From: Rhabditoides inermis
Taxonomy: Eukaryota > Nematoda > Chromadorea > Rhabditida > Rhabditidae
Direction of reading: 5' to 3'
Length of the DNA: 64,000 nucleotides
Assembly (NCBI GenBank): GCA_963966185.1
Contig: CAWZYM010000114.1
Location: forward strand, 537,501-601,500
The position numbers and the translations under genes are program-made. Positions within the stretch are counted from its first letter, which is position 1; every line of letters begins with the position of its first letter. Below the pieces are notes generated by a model that was not told where the DNA came from, searched no databases, and worked only from the letters and a program-made list of their open reading frames with translations. Shown in pieces: positions 46,094 to 57,893 of the stretch.

Positions 46094-48133
46094 TCAGGTA
46101 GCTCCGGATCCACCGCGTCCCCTGCCTCCTCCGGTCCTAGCCAGCATCGTTGGCGCCCTCGCCCTGCCTCCTCTTCCCCTCTCCCCGTCTGTCGCTGTCG
46201 CAGCCCTTGGCCTCGAGTTGCTCGCCAACCGGCGACCTTCTCGCTCCAGTCTCCCCACCTTGTGGTTGAGCTGCGCAATCTGAATACAACCAAATTGTGA
46301 TGAACAGTAACATAACAATTGAAGATACTCACAGTACTGTCCGTCTCCATCTTCTCCTCCGCCAACACCGCCAGCTGTTCCTGCAGCTTCTTCACCTGGA
46401 ATGAACATAAGTGACATAAATATTGAAACACCAACGCCAATATGTTTTCAATACCCAAATTCATGGCAAAATCGACAGCGTATTCGCATAACAGATCAAA
46501 ACAACTAACGGTGCTTTAAATCACTCCCACACACCTCCTCTTCAGCGGTCATGCGCTGTTCGCATTGACTCGCGAGTCTGGTCTCCAGTCGATCGACGTA
46601 CATCAGCGTCTCCTCCATCCTCCTCTTGTTCACCTCCAACTCTTTGCGCAACGAGCAAATCTACAAAATTGGGAAATAATAATGTGAAAACATAATAGTG
46701 TTGATGCATTTGTGATCTGCATAACATTTACTGGATACATAACACACACTGGCAACCTCACTCACTGTCTGGTCCTGGTCCTGAATCTGCTCTATGTAAC
46801 TCCTTTGGCGGGTAGAAGAGTGTTCGGCCTAAGTATCACATAATAGCAACAACAAATATAATGATATTTACATTTTACACCCTGAATTAGCTATAACCAT
46901 GTAACCGAAACATACGAAGGAAGTATGGGAATATAGTAGCCATTACTCACGGGATCCTTTCCCGCGTCGTCCCTCTCGTTGATCTCGGGGAAGTTGTTCA
47001 CATCGTGCTCGCTCTCGCTTGCATCCATAGCGTCCTCTCCAGTCTCCTGGACAATGTATATCGACACCTCGAAAAAAACCCATCTCCCACCTCCCCTGCA
47101 GCTATCACTGCATCCCACTGTGCGACCACTGTGCGTGTGTAGCGAGTCGTAACAAAGACGCGCACACATCCACCTGCAGGCAAGTGGATGCTCCAGCCTC
47201 CGGCGACGTGATCATCACACGAAACGAGTCCACCACCTAGACACGTATACTAACAATACACACTTACGAAACTAATAATAATGCAATGAAACTCACCAGT
47301 CAACACTTCACAGACGAGAGAGCGACTGGCTAGCAGGGGAGACGTCCATACCCGCGTTTCACCCGCCTTCACACGCCCGCCATCTCTGCCGCAGCCATAG
47401 ACATTGATGTCACCGACCTTAACGGAAAAATGTCAACTAAAAGGCGATTTACACTCGACTCACCTTTACAAAGTCGACAATCTTGAAGTAGTTGTTCGGA
47501 AAAGGCTCCTTGATAATCACATACTTGTGATTACCAGACTGCGCCAGTCGCTCGAACCTGACATGAGATAAAATTCAAAATGAAATTCAAAAAAAGTATA
47601 CAAAACGCAATTTCTGTACATCGTCGGTAAAAGAACATAACGCTCTATTTTCCGACAGCATGTGATTTTCGCTAGGTTTGTAGTAATAAACTAGTACCCC
47701 GCCCACAATAATCAGAAAGAGGAGCGCCGTCAGGCCAACATTTGAATTGAAAACAACTCACTGGACAACTACGTCATAATCCCAACCGCGGTGTCTCCGT
47801 GTGCTTGTGTGCACCATGACGTGTAGAAGATTTTCCTTGTCCTCTTCTGCGTCCAGATCGGCATCTGCCATTAGACGCAGTAGACCAGTACACTGCGAGC
47901 GTTTCATGGCCCTGCAACAACACAATTTGAACGACAGCCGACTCATCCAGCGAATAGGTCAAACAAATGAGAACACGGCAAAAAGCAAAAAGACTCACCA
48001 GTCAGCAAGGTTCTGAGCTGTCTTGGAGCGATACCCGCGCTTTCCGTACAACGTCGAAGCCTCGTTGATTCGGTTCACTACCGTGTCTGTCCATATATCT
48101 GCGCCTCCGAAGGCCTTACTATCAAATGCCGCC
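46094..48133 (-). CDS. coiled-coil protein, partial (unidentified)
   Basis: Exons 47999-48133, 47762-47911, 47464-47557 and 47297-47417 join in phase and encode a soluble, globular-looking region (GGADIWTDTVVNRINEAST, HKYVIIKEPFPNNYFKIVDF, VGDINVYGCGRDGG). Exons 46951-47046, 46766-46828, 46535-46660, 46333-46395 and 46094-46279 are all phase 0. They encode an acidic linker (DASESEHDVNNFPEINERDD), then about 60 residues of coiled coil (LRKELEVNKRRMEETLMYV, VKKLQEQLAVLAEEK), then an RG-rich tail with a stop at 46094. The link between 47297 and 47046 is unresolved. The N-terminus lies above 48133 and was not found. The family is not recognised. The gene may extend to the exons at 37.5-42.9 kb if the RG-rich tail is not its end. 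Confidence 0.6.
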
Positions 48134-48253
48134 CTGAAATAAACAAGTTACGGAACAAACAAATAAAAGATATAATTATGCAACGTACTGTTTCATAGTG
48201 GCTAGGATCATCTTCTTCTGTCGCTTCTGATAAATTGAAGTAATCTGTGAAAT

Positions 48254-48459
48254 TATCTTCAAGATGCAAACGGAATGGGTGCTACCTTCCCTGAGAGGAC
48301 AATTGCACCACGGAATGTTTACAAAAAACCTAGCAAAAACAAAATATGACCGAAATCGTCCGACTTTGTTTGCAAAACAAAAACGGATATGGCTGTAAAA
48401 TACTATCATTTTTCGAACATTTTCGAAATGCAGAACATTCTGTTTGCATCTTGAAGATA
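48254..48459. mobile_element. palindromic MITE, copy 1
   Basis: 206 bp with terminal inverted repeats TATCTTCAAGATGCAAAC, followed by (G/A)GAATG on both arms. It is related to the copy at 49063-49221. It has no coding capacity. Confidence 0.8.
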
Positions 48460-49062
48460 GCTCAAATGTAAAAGAAGAACAGAAAAAATAACAAACTATA
48501 GATAAATAAAAGAACGATAGATAAATTTTAAATTGCTCACGTCACCAGACAACACTGTCGTGACTAATTCGTTATTCACAAATTTTTGCACACTTTCGCA
48601 CAACAAGAGATACACCAACAACATTGAACATTCGTTTTGTATTTTGTTCATTACTTTATGACGTTATTTTATGAATATAGTTTTCGAATTACCTGTTGCT
48701 TTTGTATTCAAAGTGACTCACACATGTGTATGTACTTTTCTTGTGTATGAGTGTGATTAATAAGTCCAGCTAAAGTGATTGGCTGCGATCAATGTTTGTC
48801 ACATGTTCTTTATTCTTTGCCTTTTTTTCAGTGTTTACTGCCTCTTTCATTATTTTGTTTTGGAGTAAGCGATTATCACTCATATACATTTCAACCGAGC
48901 TCTGTCTGTGTCTAACTGCGCGTTGTCTGCTCTGGTTGCCGAATTGATGGTTAGTCTGACACGAAGCCAGCAGTGTTTCAGTGTGCCGTACTATCGACGG
49001 AAGTTTCATTCGCAGAGTGGTGTTTTGTGTAACGACAGCTAACATAGGTGAGTAAGAATATA

Positions 49063-49221
49063 AGCTATCTTCATGATACGGAATGTTAAAATTTTTGCAA
49101 ATAACAAAATGTGGCCAAAATCGACCAATTTTGTCGCAAAACGATGTTTCTGTTGTTAAACATTTTCGTTTACGAACATTTTCAATTTGCCAAACATTCC
49201 GTTTGCATCTTGAAAATAGCT
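49063..49221. mobile_element. palindromic MITE, copy 2
   Basis: 159 bp with ends AGCTATCTTC...GAAAATAGCT and sub-terminal CGGAATGTT on both arms, the same family as 48254-48459. It ends 10 bp before the IRS pseudogene begins. Confidence 0.8.
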
Positions 49222-49230
49222 ATTATTTTT

Positions 49231-50130
49231 CGGAGGACGCGGTTGTGCCGCGTCCCGGTGGTACGGGCGGAGAGAGCGGGAGAGATAGGGGACGTAGCTG
49301 ATAACTGTTACTGTTACCAAACGGGGTTGTTCTGAATGATCAGTTGTGTATGACGTATGACGCACAAATTGTGCTCTTGTAGAATTGGAGACGACTTCAG
49401 TTGTTGTTTGCGAACGAGTTGCCGAGTATAGGTTTCATTCATTATGTTAGTGGGGACTTGTTTGTTTCAATGTCTTTTTAGGTCTATCCATCTAATCACA
49501 ATCGTTTTCAGTCGACTAGTACAACATTGACGAGGCGCGCTCGTATGTGAGCGACTCGACCGACTCGTGCTACAGCAGCATGGCAGCGCAGACCGGAGGG
49601 GGAGGAGGAGGGTGTGAGTGGAGAGAGGGGGGGGGGAGGAGATGGATGATAGTAGGTAGGTGAAGGAGGGGGCACGGGTGAGTGGGTAGGGGAAGGGAGA
49701 GAGGAAGAAGGAGGAGGTATGAGGAGAGGTGAAAGGGAAGAATCTTGGATACCTTGGATGTAACTAGTTGCTCGCTCTGGTAATAACGATTTGGACGCAT
49801 TGCATACGATTTGGACGCATTGCAGGTCCGGGCAGCACGACCTGTGGATGCCGCCCCACAACCAGCCGAGATGGGCGGGGGAAGATTGTACCTTTTTGTT
49901 TCAATTGTATTTCTAATATCTTCTACCAGAATAGGCGGTATTGTTTCAACTTTACTCTTTACTTTTGTTCCAACATGGTGTTCTATCGTGCGTATATGGT
50001 ATATCTTGCCTTGTTCCAGGGCGTACTCGTTTGGCGGTCGGAACACACTGCGCACGTCGAACCCACTCGCCCCGGCATCGCACCACCACCCTAGCCGAGC
50101 AGCTGCTGCCCTGCCCGAAGAGGGTGAGTC
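49231..50130 (+). pseudogene. inverted partial copy of the IRS gene
   Basis: 49231-49262 matches the start of the IRS exon that begins at 23064 (GGAGGACGCGGTTGTGCCGC). From about 49440 the copy follows an IRS intron and exons 18604-18699, 18433-18481 and 16510-16613, including intron sequence. It cannot encode the IRS tail: CAG is changed to TAG early in the YSSM exon, and the next exon has lost frame. Exons between the first and second blocks are deleted. Its copy of the intron at about 49878-50018 lacks the LINE found at 16661-18326, so it preserves the empty site. Confidence 0.9.
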
Positions 50131-50282
50131 TAATGAGTCTATATCTTAACTCACAGAGAATGTTTTTAAATCAACAGAAATTAGGGCCGATTTCGGATTG
50201 CGGCATAAATTTTGCGTTTTTGTTATGTTTTGAGCAAATTTTATATGTATCCGCCTTATATTAATTAACCCACACTTTTCAG

Positions 50283-50446
50283 CGCCAAGACGAGGAGATG
50301 CGGAACAATTTGTTCAAACACATGACCGTTGACGGCAAGCTCTTTATCACTGTGGCTATGAACGCGGTGTGGTCGCCGCGCTATGTGGTTCCGTGACCGG
50401 GAACGAAGAAGGAGTGAGCCTTCAGCACCTGCACATCTCTAATAAA
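50283..50446 (+). other. terminal exon and poly(A) signal of a plus-strand gene
   Basis: After TTTTCAG at 50276-50282, 37 codons lead to a TGA at 50394-50396 (VDGKLFITVAMNAVWSPRYV). AATAAA follows at 50441-50446. No upstream exon was identified apart from the IRS-derived ones. Joining to those in their original phase gives a stop. The product is not recognised. Confidence 0.45.
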
Positions 50447-50680
50447 ATTTTTTTCGTATTTCAATAGTGCGATTGAGCTACATTTCAAGTAAACTTAGCC
50501 AAACATGATGAATCGTTGGATTTATTGGAGACCGGAATTACTTTGAGCGATAAGGTTAAAAAAACGTTTCGATAAGTTTTAGAAATATCGGATAGAATTG
50601 GTGAAGTGAATATGAAACGAAGAAGAAAGAGAAAGAGTACGAGAGGCAACCGTAAGAAGAATTCTACATACTACATCGTT

Positions 50681-51056
<376 letters not shown>

Positions 51057-52055
51057 AGGCGTGCCCTTATCACTATGTGACTATGTCATCATTTTATACT
51101 CGCCGCGCTGGCGAAGTGCTTCCTCTCTCTCCCTCGTTCTCTCTCTCTCTCTCTCACACACACAACATACACACACTCCCTAGTCTAAAATGTAACGACA
51201 GCACTTGCACCGAGTTTCAGACTCTGGTATCGAGACCACAGAGATAACAGATCTGAACGGCTCAGAGATAAGAGTGCTCTAGCCATTGCTAGGGTGCAGA
51301 GTGCTCGTTGTTCGTACAGCTTGCCCGCACCTTCTCCCTACTCTTTCTGTTTCCCTCTCTCGTTCTTTCCCTTTCTCTCTATGTATTTCTCTTTTTCTCT
51401 TTCTTTCTCTTTCTCTCTCTACGCCCTCTACTCTCTATCTCTCTTTCTCTCTCGATTCACCCCTCACCTTTTCGCTCTTCTTCACATCCTCACTGTTACC
51501 CCTCTCTCCCAATATTTTTCCTCTCCCAGTTTTCTCTTTCTCGTTTGGTCGACGTCATCTGCCAGAATCAGATGACGTCACTCTCGAACCATAATGTACC
51601 AAACTTCTTATCTTAGTGATCTTTTCAATCTTATGAACTCCTAAATCTCATTACAATATCTTACCCTGGACCCTGGATCCCTTCCCTTTGTCCGGGATCT
51701 TTTCAGCATGGAAGTGCAAGGACGCTGTGTTAAAGATAGAGTGGCCTATTATTTCTGGCGATTTTTTAATAGCGTATGCGTGACTAACTAATGGTTTGAA
51801 TGCATTTTGAACAAAAGTTGTACATGCACGTGGTGATAAGAAATGATCGCACGCTCTGAGCGCAAAATTTTTGAATTCGCGCGCTACTCTCGCACCGTCT
51901 GTCATTGGTGCACCACATGCAAAACGATTAGGGAAAGGGGAGGGCGAATAGAACCCTGTGTCTTTAACCAAAATCAAATCGGACCCTGCGCGAGGTGTAT
52001 TGGAAATGTGATAAATCGACGCAATTGAGTTGTTTGAAATACATACGACAATAAT
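51057..52055. other. no gene recognised
   Basis: CT-rich and AT-rich sequence with no supported exon. A GACGTCATCTGCCAGAATCAGATGACGTC inverted repeat (arms of 10-12 bp) lies at about 51552-51578. Confidence 0.4.
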
Positions 52056-52080
52056 CTTTTCTCTCCACACGACTAGTATG

Positions 52081-52113
52081 TACGTTTTACAGCCATCTGG
52101 GCTGTAAAACGTA
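52081..52113. other. 14-bp perfect inverted repeat
   Basis: TACGTTTTACAGCC and its complement are separated by a 5-nt loop. It is found in the decayed METTL24-like upstream copy and is not preserved in the intact one. Confidence 0.8.
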
Positions 52114-52535
52114 TATACATTAAGCAAATATGACGCGATTCCAAGGATCGCAGCTTCGGCAAACAGATTCTTTCACATTCACACACGCGGATCATTGTTT
52201 GCGCGGCAAACCGCATTTCGAAATGTCAGTTTTAGGAAATATTTACGAGTGGTTATATTCGGTTGCTAGCCACGCTTTTCAGACTCTCTCTCTCTCTCTC
52301 CCTCCCTCTCTCTCTCTTTCTCTCTCTCCCTCTCTCTATATCTCTTTCTCTCTCTCCCTCCCTCTCTCTCCTCCTCTCTATTGCGGACGTGGAATTATGA
52401 AGTATGGTCGTTGTCCGATGTATTGCTATGTGTGTTGGTTGTGAATTAATATCGAGAGCCCATTTCATTGACCAAAATTTTCATATACGCGCGTTATAGA
52501 TACTGTTATAGATATTGATCTTTCTGTCTAACTCT

Positions 52536-52650
52536 TGTTTTTTATTGTTAATATTGCGTATATCTTACTACTCATAGAGAGTAACAAGGATATAGCCGCG
52601 CCAATTGTTCTCAGCCGAAAACAAGACAGAGCCTTGGATTATAACGATTG
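52536..52650 (-). mobile_element. 3' end of the LINE family seen at 5.1-6.4 kb
   Basis: The reverse complement matches 6258-6366 almost base for base (CGTTATAATCCAAGGCTCTG, GTTTTCGGCTGAGAACAATT), ending in an A-rich tail. Only about 110 bp of the 3' end is present. Confidence 0.9.
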
Positions 52651-52949
52651 TAATTATCTCTTTGTCTCTTTCTCTTTCTTTCTTTTTCTCTCTCTCCTCC
52701 TCGCTCGATTCAACTTTGTTTCTATAAAAAAATCTTAAATTCATTTTTGTATGTATATGGAAAGCGGATCAGTTTTTGACTTCTCGGCCTAACATTCTTC
52801 TCTTTCCTTTCCTTCTTTTTTTATTCTTGTATCATATTTTTATGTACACTATGATTCTTCTCAAACAAGGCTGGAATGCTATGGTATGATGTGTCCAGGT
52901 CCACGTCACTGCCAATACCAAGATATGTTCAAATCGCCACGCTAACGAA

Positions 52950-53022
<73 letters not shown>

Positions 53023-53558
53023 TTCTCCTGTAAGGAATCGCACGGCAAACTCTTGGTCAACATCTATCAACTATACTCCAAACTCGCGCCGAGTTTCTGA
53101 AGATGAGCATTCAGATTACACAGATAACATATGTATACGTATGGAATGAGAGAGATAACATAGGTAACATCGCTGCAACAAAGTAGCACACGAGGAAGTC
53201 CATAGTACTACTCATGGTTCACACTTTGTCCCCCCCTCTCTCTACATATCTCTCTATCTTTCTCTCTCTCTATCTATTTCTCTCTCTACATATCTCTCTA
53301 TCTCTATCTCAGTGAGTGGATTGGTATCTCACGGTACATTCATGATCCACGTCACTCTTGCCCTTATCAGACACTAAGATATGTTCGCAACTTGTTCAAC
53401 CCGCCCCCCTCAGATTCAACGGCGATCATCGAGTTCCTGAACATGACTATGGAGATAACAGAGATAGCAAATATATAGTGAGATAACATAACAGAGCAGA
53501 TTGCACTGGGCGCGGCTAGTGCTGGAGTACACATGGTACGTGGAAAGAGCTCTCTCTC

Positions 53559-53609
<51 letters not shown>

Positions 53610-54152
53610 ATCTTTGCGAATTCTGATCATGGGTTCATCAAGAACAGCTGTGTTGTACACCATTTCAATAGACAAACTATCCCGCTCTGCCATTTGAACT
53701 ACGTCTTATGTCGTCATTCTTTTTTATAACGTCACTCTTGAATCACCATGAATTACTCATATAGCTGGATAGCTTACAAATCGATACGGGGGAAGGTGTA
53801 TGTATATGTAAATACTATAATATTGAAAACAACAATGAAACCGTTTTCCCTCCACACGACTCATACGTTTTATTGGGCGATCATAAATTATTCAAATATT
53901 ACGCGAATCTGATGGTTGCACCTTCGACAAACACATTCGTTCACAGACGGGCGATTGTTTGCGGCTTTACGGTGACAATAGCAGTTCTGCGGCATTCCGA
54001 AATCCAAAAAGTCAGTAGTCAGTTGCTGGATTTATTTATGATTGGTTATGATGTATTCGGTTGCTAGCCGCTCAGCAGAATTTCCATCCGTGTTATCGAC
54101 TTTTTCTCTATATAAAAAGGTATAATTATAATATATGTTTTTTTAGAGTCGC

Positions 54153-55714
54153 ATGAACGCGGGTCAGTTCCTGACTTCGCGACCAAACATCTTCCTCTTT
54201 ATATGTCTTCTCATAGTATCTTCCATCATATTCGTACACTATGATTCTTCGCAAACAATGTGGAAGGCTATGGAGAGAGGTATGTTGTTCACTTTATTAT
54301 ATATTTCAACAATTTCAGATGACGTCATTATCGCGAAGCTGAACCGTCTGGATTCGTTGGTGGAAGGCAGCCAAAAAGAGAGCGCCACCCAGCTGCCATC
54401 AGTCGACACTAATACGATAACAGCTGATAACATAGAGCTAGTTCAGGTACTTCAAAATACTTTTTTTGATGTTTCAATGTTTTATAGAAATTGTACGCAT
54501 CACAAGCACAAGAGCGCACCAGGATTCTGAAAAGATTGAATGATGATTTCATTACTCTCTATAACATTCTTGTTCCCGAGGTGAGGGTTTTACTCTCAAT
54601 TTTGAATTTGTGTGCTCTTTTCTCGTCCGGACATGTCTCTGTTTCAGGTGTTTTGCCCGTCTCTCGTACGCGTGGGATTGGTGAACGACGGCGGGAAGGT
54701 TTTCGCTGCGGGACGTCAATGCTCTTACGGCTGATTTCAGTGGATCTGCAATCCGTGGGCTACGCCGAAAGACTGCGTGATGTACTCGCTTGGTTTGAAC
54801 GGGGAAATGTCGTTCGAACAGCAGTTTCAAGATGTCACCGGCAAAGCGTGCCAGATCCGAGGATACGACATGGTAAATACTTCTATTTTAGTTGTGCGAT
54901 GTGCAGTAGATGAAAGAAGAGCAAAACAAACTACAAACGCTGCAGAAATGCGGGTTATGATACCGCTATTCGAAAGAAAAAACACCATCGATCTGGCTAT
55001 ATTCGTCTAGACATATTACTATTCATCTTTTTAGTGATGTTTGTTTTCAGAAGAAAATGACGCCCTCATACACACACAACTACGAGGCTATCAACGGCAA
55101 AGTGTTCCAAAAGACTCTCAATACCACCAAGGGCAACACTATTTCCGATCTGGTATGTTTTTTAATAATAATATTCAGTTTATTACCGTGTAAATATGCG
55201 ATACATCATAATGAGTTTTATTCTACCGATTTACGGTTCATGTATCAGATGGAACAAAATGGCGACAAGTCTATGGAAGTCCTGAAGATCGATATAGAGG
55301 GAGCGGAGCTGACTGTTCTCACGACTCCTTGCATGGTATGGAAACGCTACATTAGTATGTCGACATCTATCATAGAATATTTTTCAGATCTTTATCGAAA
55401 TGCACGGAAAAGCCTCAGAAATGATGAATCTCATTTCGTCGATTGCACGTCATGATTACAAACTCTTCTTTTTCGAGGTTCGGTTTGCCTTATTTTACCA
55501 CTTGCCATTTGTTGGTTATTTATTCACAGTAACCTGGTGTAAAACCTGGCTCTGACCAAGTATGGCGATGGAAATTGAGAACCTTTGACAATTTGATTGC
55601 TGCAGATCAACGCGTCCGGGACAGTTCAAAGCCACCGAGTACAGCTTCGTCCACGCGTCGTGTCAGAATCGATACAAAATGATCCCGCTCGCCGACTATT
55701 TGAAGGATGTTTGA
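54153..55714 (+). CDS. METTL24-like (FkbM-type) methyltransferase
   Basis: Nine exons: 54153-54279, 54319-54446, 54488-54580, 54648-54698, 54741-54872, 55051-55152, 55249-55335, 55388-55477 and 55606-55714, about 306 residues. A TTTTTTTAG acceptor 6 nt before the ATG suggests trans-splicing. A signal-anchor helix near residue 15 (IFLFICLLIVSSIIFVHYDS) gives a type II, probably Golgi, topology. A helical stem follows, then the methyltransferase core: LVNDGGKWICNP, CVMYSLGLNGEMSFEQQF and MEVLKIDIEGAELTVL, typical of the METTL24/FkbM superfamily that is expanded in nematodes. The substrate is unknown. The last exon is 109 nt, one base too long: the frame starts INASG and must shift at about 55616-55625 to reach the family-like ending TEYSFVHASCQNRYKMIPLA. 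This is a frameshift or a sequencing indel. Confidence 0.85.
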
Positions 55715-55786
55715 TCAACTACTTAGGCATTTATATTGATTTCAACTATTTATTGTTTTAATTGAACTGTGATATGAGATGGGTAA

Positions 55787-55792
55787 AATAAA
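55787..55792 (+). terminator. poly(A) signal of the METTL24-like gene
   Basis: AATAAA 73 nt after the stop codon of the methyltransferase gene. Confidence 0.8.
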
Positions 55793-56449
55793 TATATTTG
55801 TTGTTATGTGTTATGGAATTTTGCACAAAAGAGTACATACGCACGACATTTGCCAACACACATCACTTCCGTGAGTCACTGCCGCTTATCATCTGCACAC
55901 GAATATGCCTATCCCAGTCCTATCCCATCCGCACACGAATGAATCTCTCTCCTCCCCCCTCTCTCTCTTTCTCTCTCTCTATCTCTCTCTCTCTATCTCT
56001 CTCTGTCTCTCTCTCTCTCTTTCTCGACTAAGCCAAACACCGCGATGTATCGCTGATACACTGTATCACTGCAATTCACTTGCGATATGCGATATGTCTT
56101 TTCAATCACAAGTTGCAGTCACCGTGTGTATCAAATAACATAGAACAACCTCTCTCTTCTTCTTTTCCCCCGCGGCGTGCGGTCGGGTCCTCATTTTGCC
56201 CCACCGCCGCCGAATGTTCGGTCATCGACAAGAATCCTTCCCGAGTAACCAGTGAGGGCGGCGGGAAGTATCCTCTATCCTCATGTGGAAGCAGCTATGG
56301 CGCGAGGAGATACTAATTGGCATGGAAGCAAAGGAAGCCTCGGAGCTCTTCACGTCAAGAATGGTAATGGTCCAGGAATGATTATCGATCAAGTATCGTC
56401 TTCCCACCACTAACCTTGTCAGCCTACCTGTCTTTCCCCGGCGTTAGCC

Positions 56450-56506
56450 TATTATGTATCTAGCAACGATTCCGGATAAACGATTGATTGATTGATTGAT
56501 TGATTG
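56450..56506 (+). mobile_element. LINE/SINE 3' end with (ATTG)n tail, copy 3
   Basis: Plus-strand GCAACGATTCCGGATAAACG followed by about five ATTG units, the same 3' terminus as the copies at 43255, 44511 and 58056. The preceding 200 bp may also belong to it. Confidence 0.6.
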
Positions 56507-56512
56507 AACCTC

Positions 56513-56585
<73 letters not shown>

Positions 56586-56639
56586 TCTCTCTCCTGTCTC
56601 TCTCTCTCTCTGTCAACGGATCACACAAAGTCGAAACGT

Positions 56640-56822
56640 TTATGGTAGTATGGTACAGTGGGAAGAATCTCGATGCGCTCAGAACAGCCAGCTCTCGTAG
56701 CTTTTCCTGTGCGCTTTGCGCGCCGCTCTGCGGTTCTCGGAACAGCAGCCTGCTGGGCATTTATCTGCGCCACCAGCTTGTTGAGCTGCTCCCTGCGCGC
56801 CGCGCTGCAATGACGTCATTCA
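56640..56822 (-). other. possible terminal exon, minus strand
   Basis: After TTGCAG the minus strand reads REQLNKLVAQINAQQAAVPR, a helical, Gln-rich segment, and continues basic to a stop near 56630. The preceding exon was not found. It could be the 3' end of a minus-strand gene. Confidence 0.35.
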
Positions 56823-56869
56823 CGTCATTCCGACCGACATGGGTGGGGTCACCTTAGGCTGGATGATGG

Positions 56870-57250
56870 GGCTCCGTTCTGTACGCTAGCCTTCGTTATC
56901 GGACCGATCGCTGGATGACTCGTTGTGGGATCTGCCTGGCTGCACCTCACCTCCGAAGACAGTCGAGAGGAGGAGAAGGAGGATGACGTTTGCGCAACAT
57001 GGTGGGTTGGGTGAAGGGTGCGTGGTGCGGTCTATATGTACGGGTGGTGGACAAAGGAGGATCGTTATTGGTACAGGTACACGGATGATTGCCACACATA
57101 GTCAATACGCGCAGTTCACTTTATGGACGTCCTATTCATTGCGCGACAGTGCATGTATCTAATCTAATCATACATGGACACAGTAATTTTTCCGTACATG
57201 AACGCAAAACAGAACAGTTTTTTTGACAATTTGCATTAAGCATTTCAATT
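56870..57250. other. no gene recognised
   Basis: Short frames on both strands without splice-site support. A segment reading GAGGAGAAGGAGGATGA-like on plus recurs in reverse at about 57915-57930, probably by chance. Confidence 0.3.
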
Positions 57251-57252
57251 TA

Positions 57253-57505
57253 TTCTCATATCGTAATCCTAAGGGAACGAAGCAGGTCGAATCATTTTCC
57301 TATCGTAATCCTAAGGGAACGAAGCAGATCGAATCATTCTTCTATCGTAATCCTAGGGGAACAAAGCAGTCAAAGTATTCTCCTGCCGTAATTTTTAGGG
57401 ACCGAAGCAGGTCAAATTATTATCCTATCGTAATTCTAAGGGAACGAAACAGGTCAAAGTATTCTCCTACCGTAGTCTCAAGGGAACAGGTCAAACTATT
57501 TATTT
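57253..57505. repeat. about 42-bp tandem repeats
   Basis: A unit containing ATCGTAATCCTAAGGGAACG and AAGCAGGTC is repeated about six times with increasing divergence. No gene. Confidence 0.9.
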
Positions 57506-57893
57506 TAACGCAATCCTGCGAGTTTGGTCAAGTCTTTCTCCAATTGTGGTTTAAGTGTCACAAAGTTGAAATGATTTTATATTTATATCTTTCGACCACT
57601 ATGCACTGTTCTGCTCTGCTCTACTACCGAACGCTCTCGGCTGATGCTCGGAGCAGTGCCAGGCTCCCGTCGTGGATCGTCTATCGATCATGCAAGTTCA
57701 ACACCGCCCCCCGCCAGCAGAATAACAATGTTTTTTCTCGGTCCCGCACACCATACTGTGATGTATATGAAAAGATGAATAGAGAGAACTGTGCAGGCAT
57801 TGCGCGGAATGCAACGCCCCGCTACCCTTTGTCCGCCGTCCGTATATAGGTCTCATCGGACCACTCCCCGACCATTCCCCTACCAATCCTACC

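Larger units (their letters stand above)
52055..52890 (+). pseudogene. decayed tandem copy of the METTL24-like promoter and exon 1
   Basis: 52055-52285 resembles 53850-54070 (CTCCACACGACT, GCAAAC...GATTCTTTCACA and GGTTGCTAGCC). 52770-52890 resembles exon 1 at 54160-54270 (GACTTCTCGGCCTAACATTCTTC, then TACACTATGATTCTTCTC). The copy lacks the start codon context and has deletions and frame breaks. LINE, CT repeats and other sequence were inserted between the two blocks. A strong hairpin lies inside at 52081-52113. Confidence 0.75.

Noticed and set aside
56210..56350. Plus-strand frame with EAKEASELFTSRM as an exon
   Set aside because: It may be the end of a LINE whose (ATTG)n tail follows at 56450. 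The evidence is too thin for a gene call.
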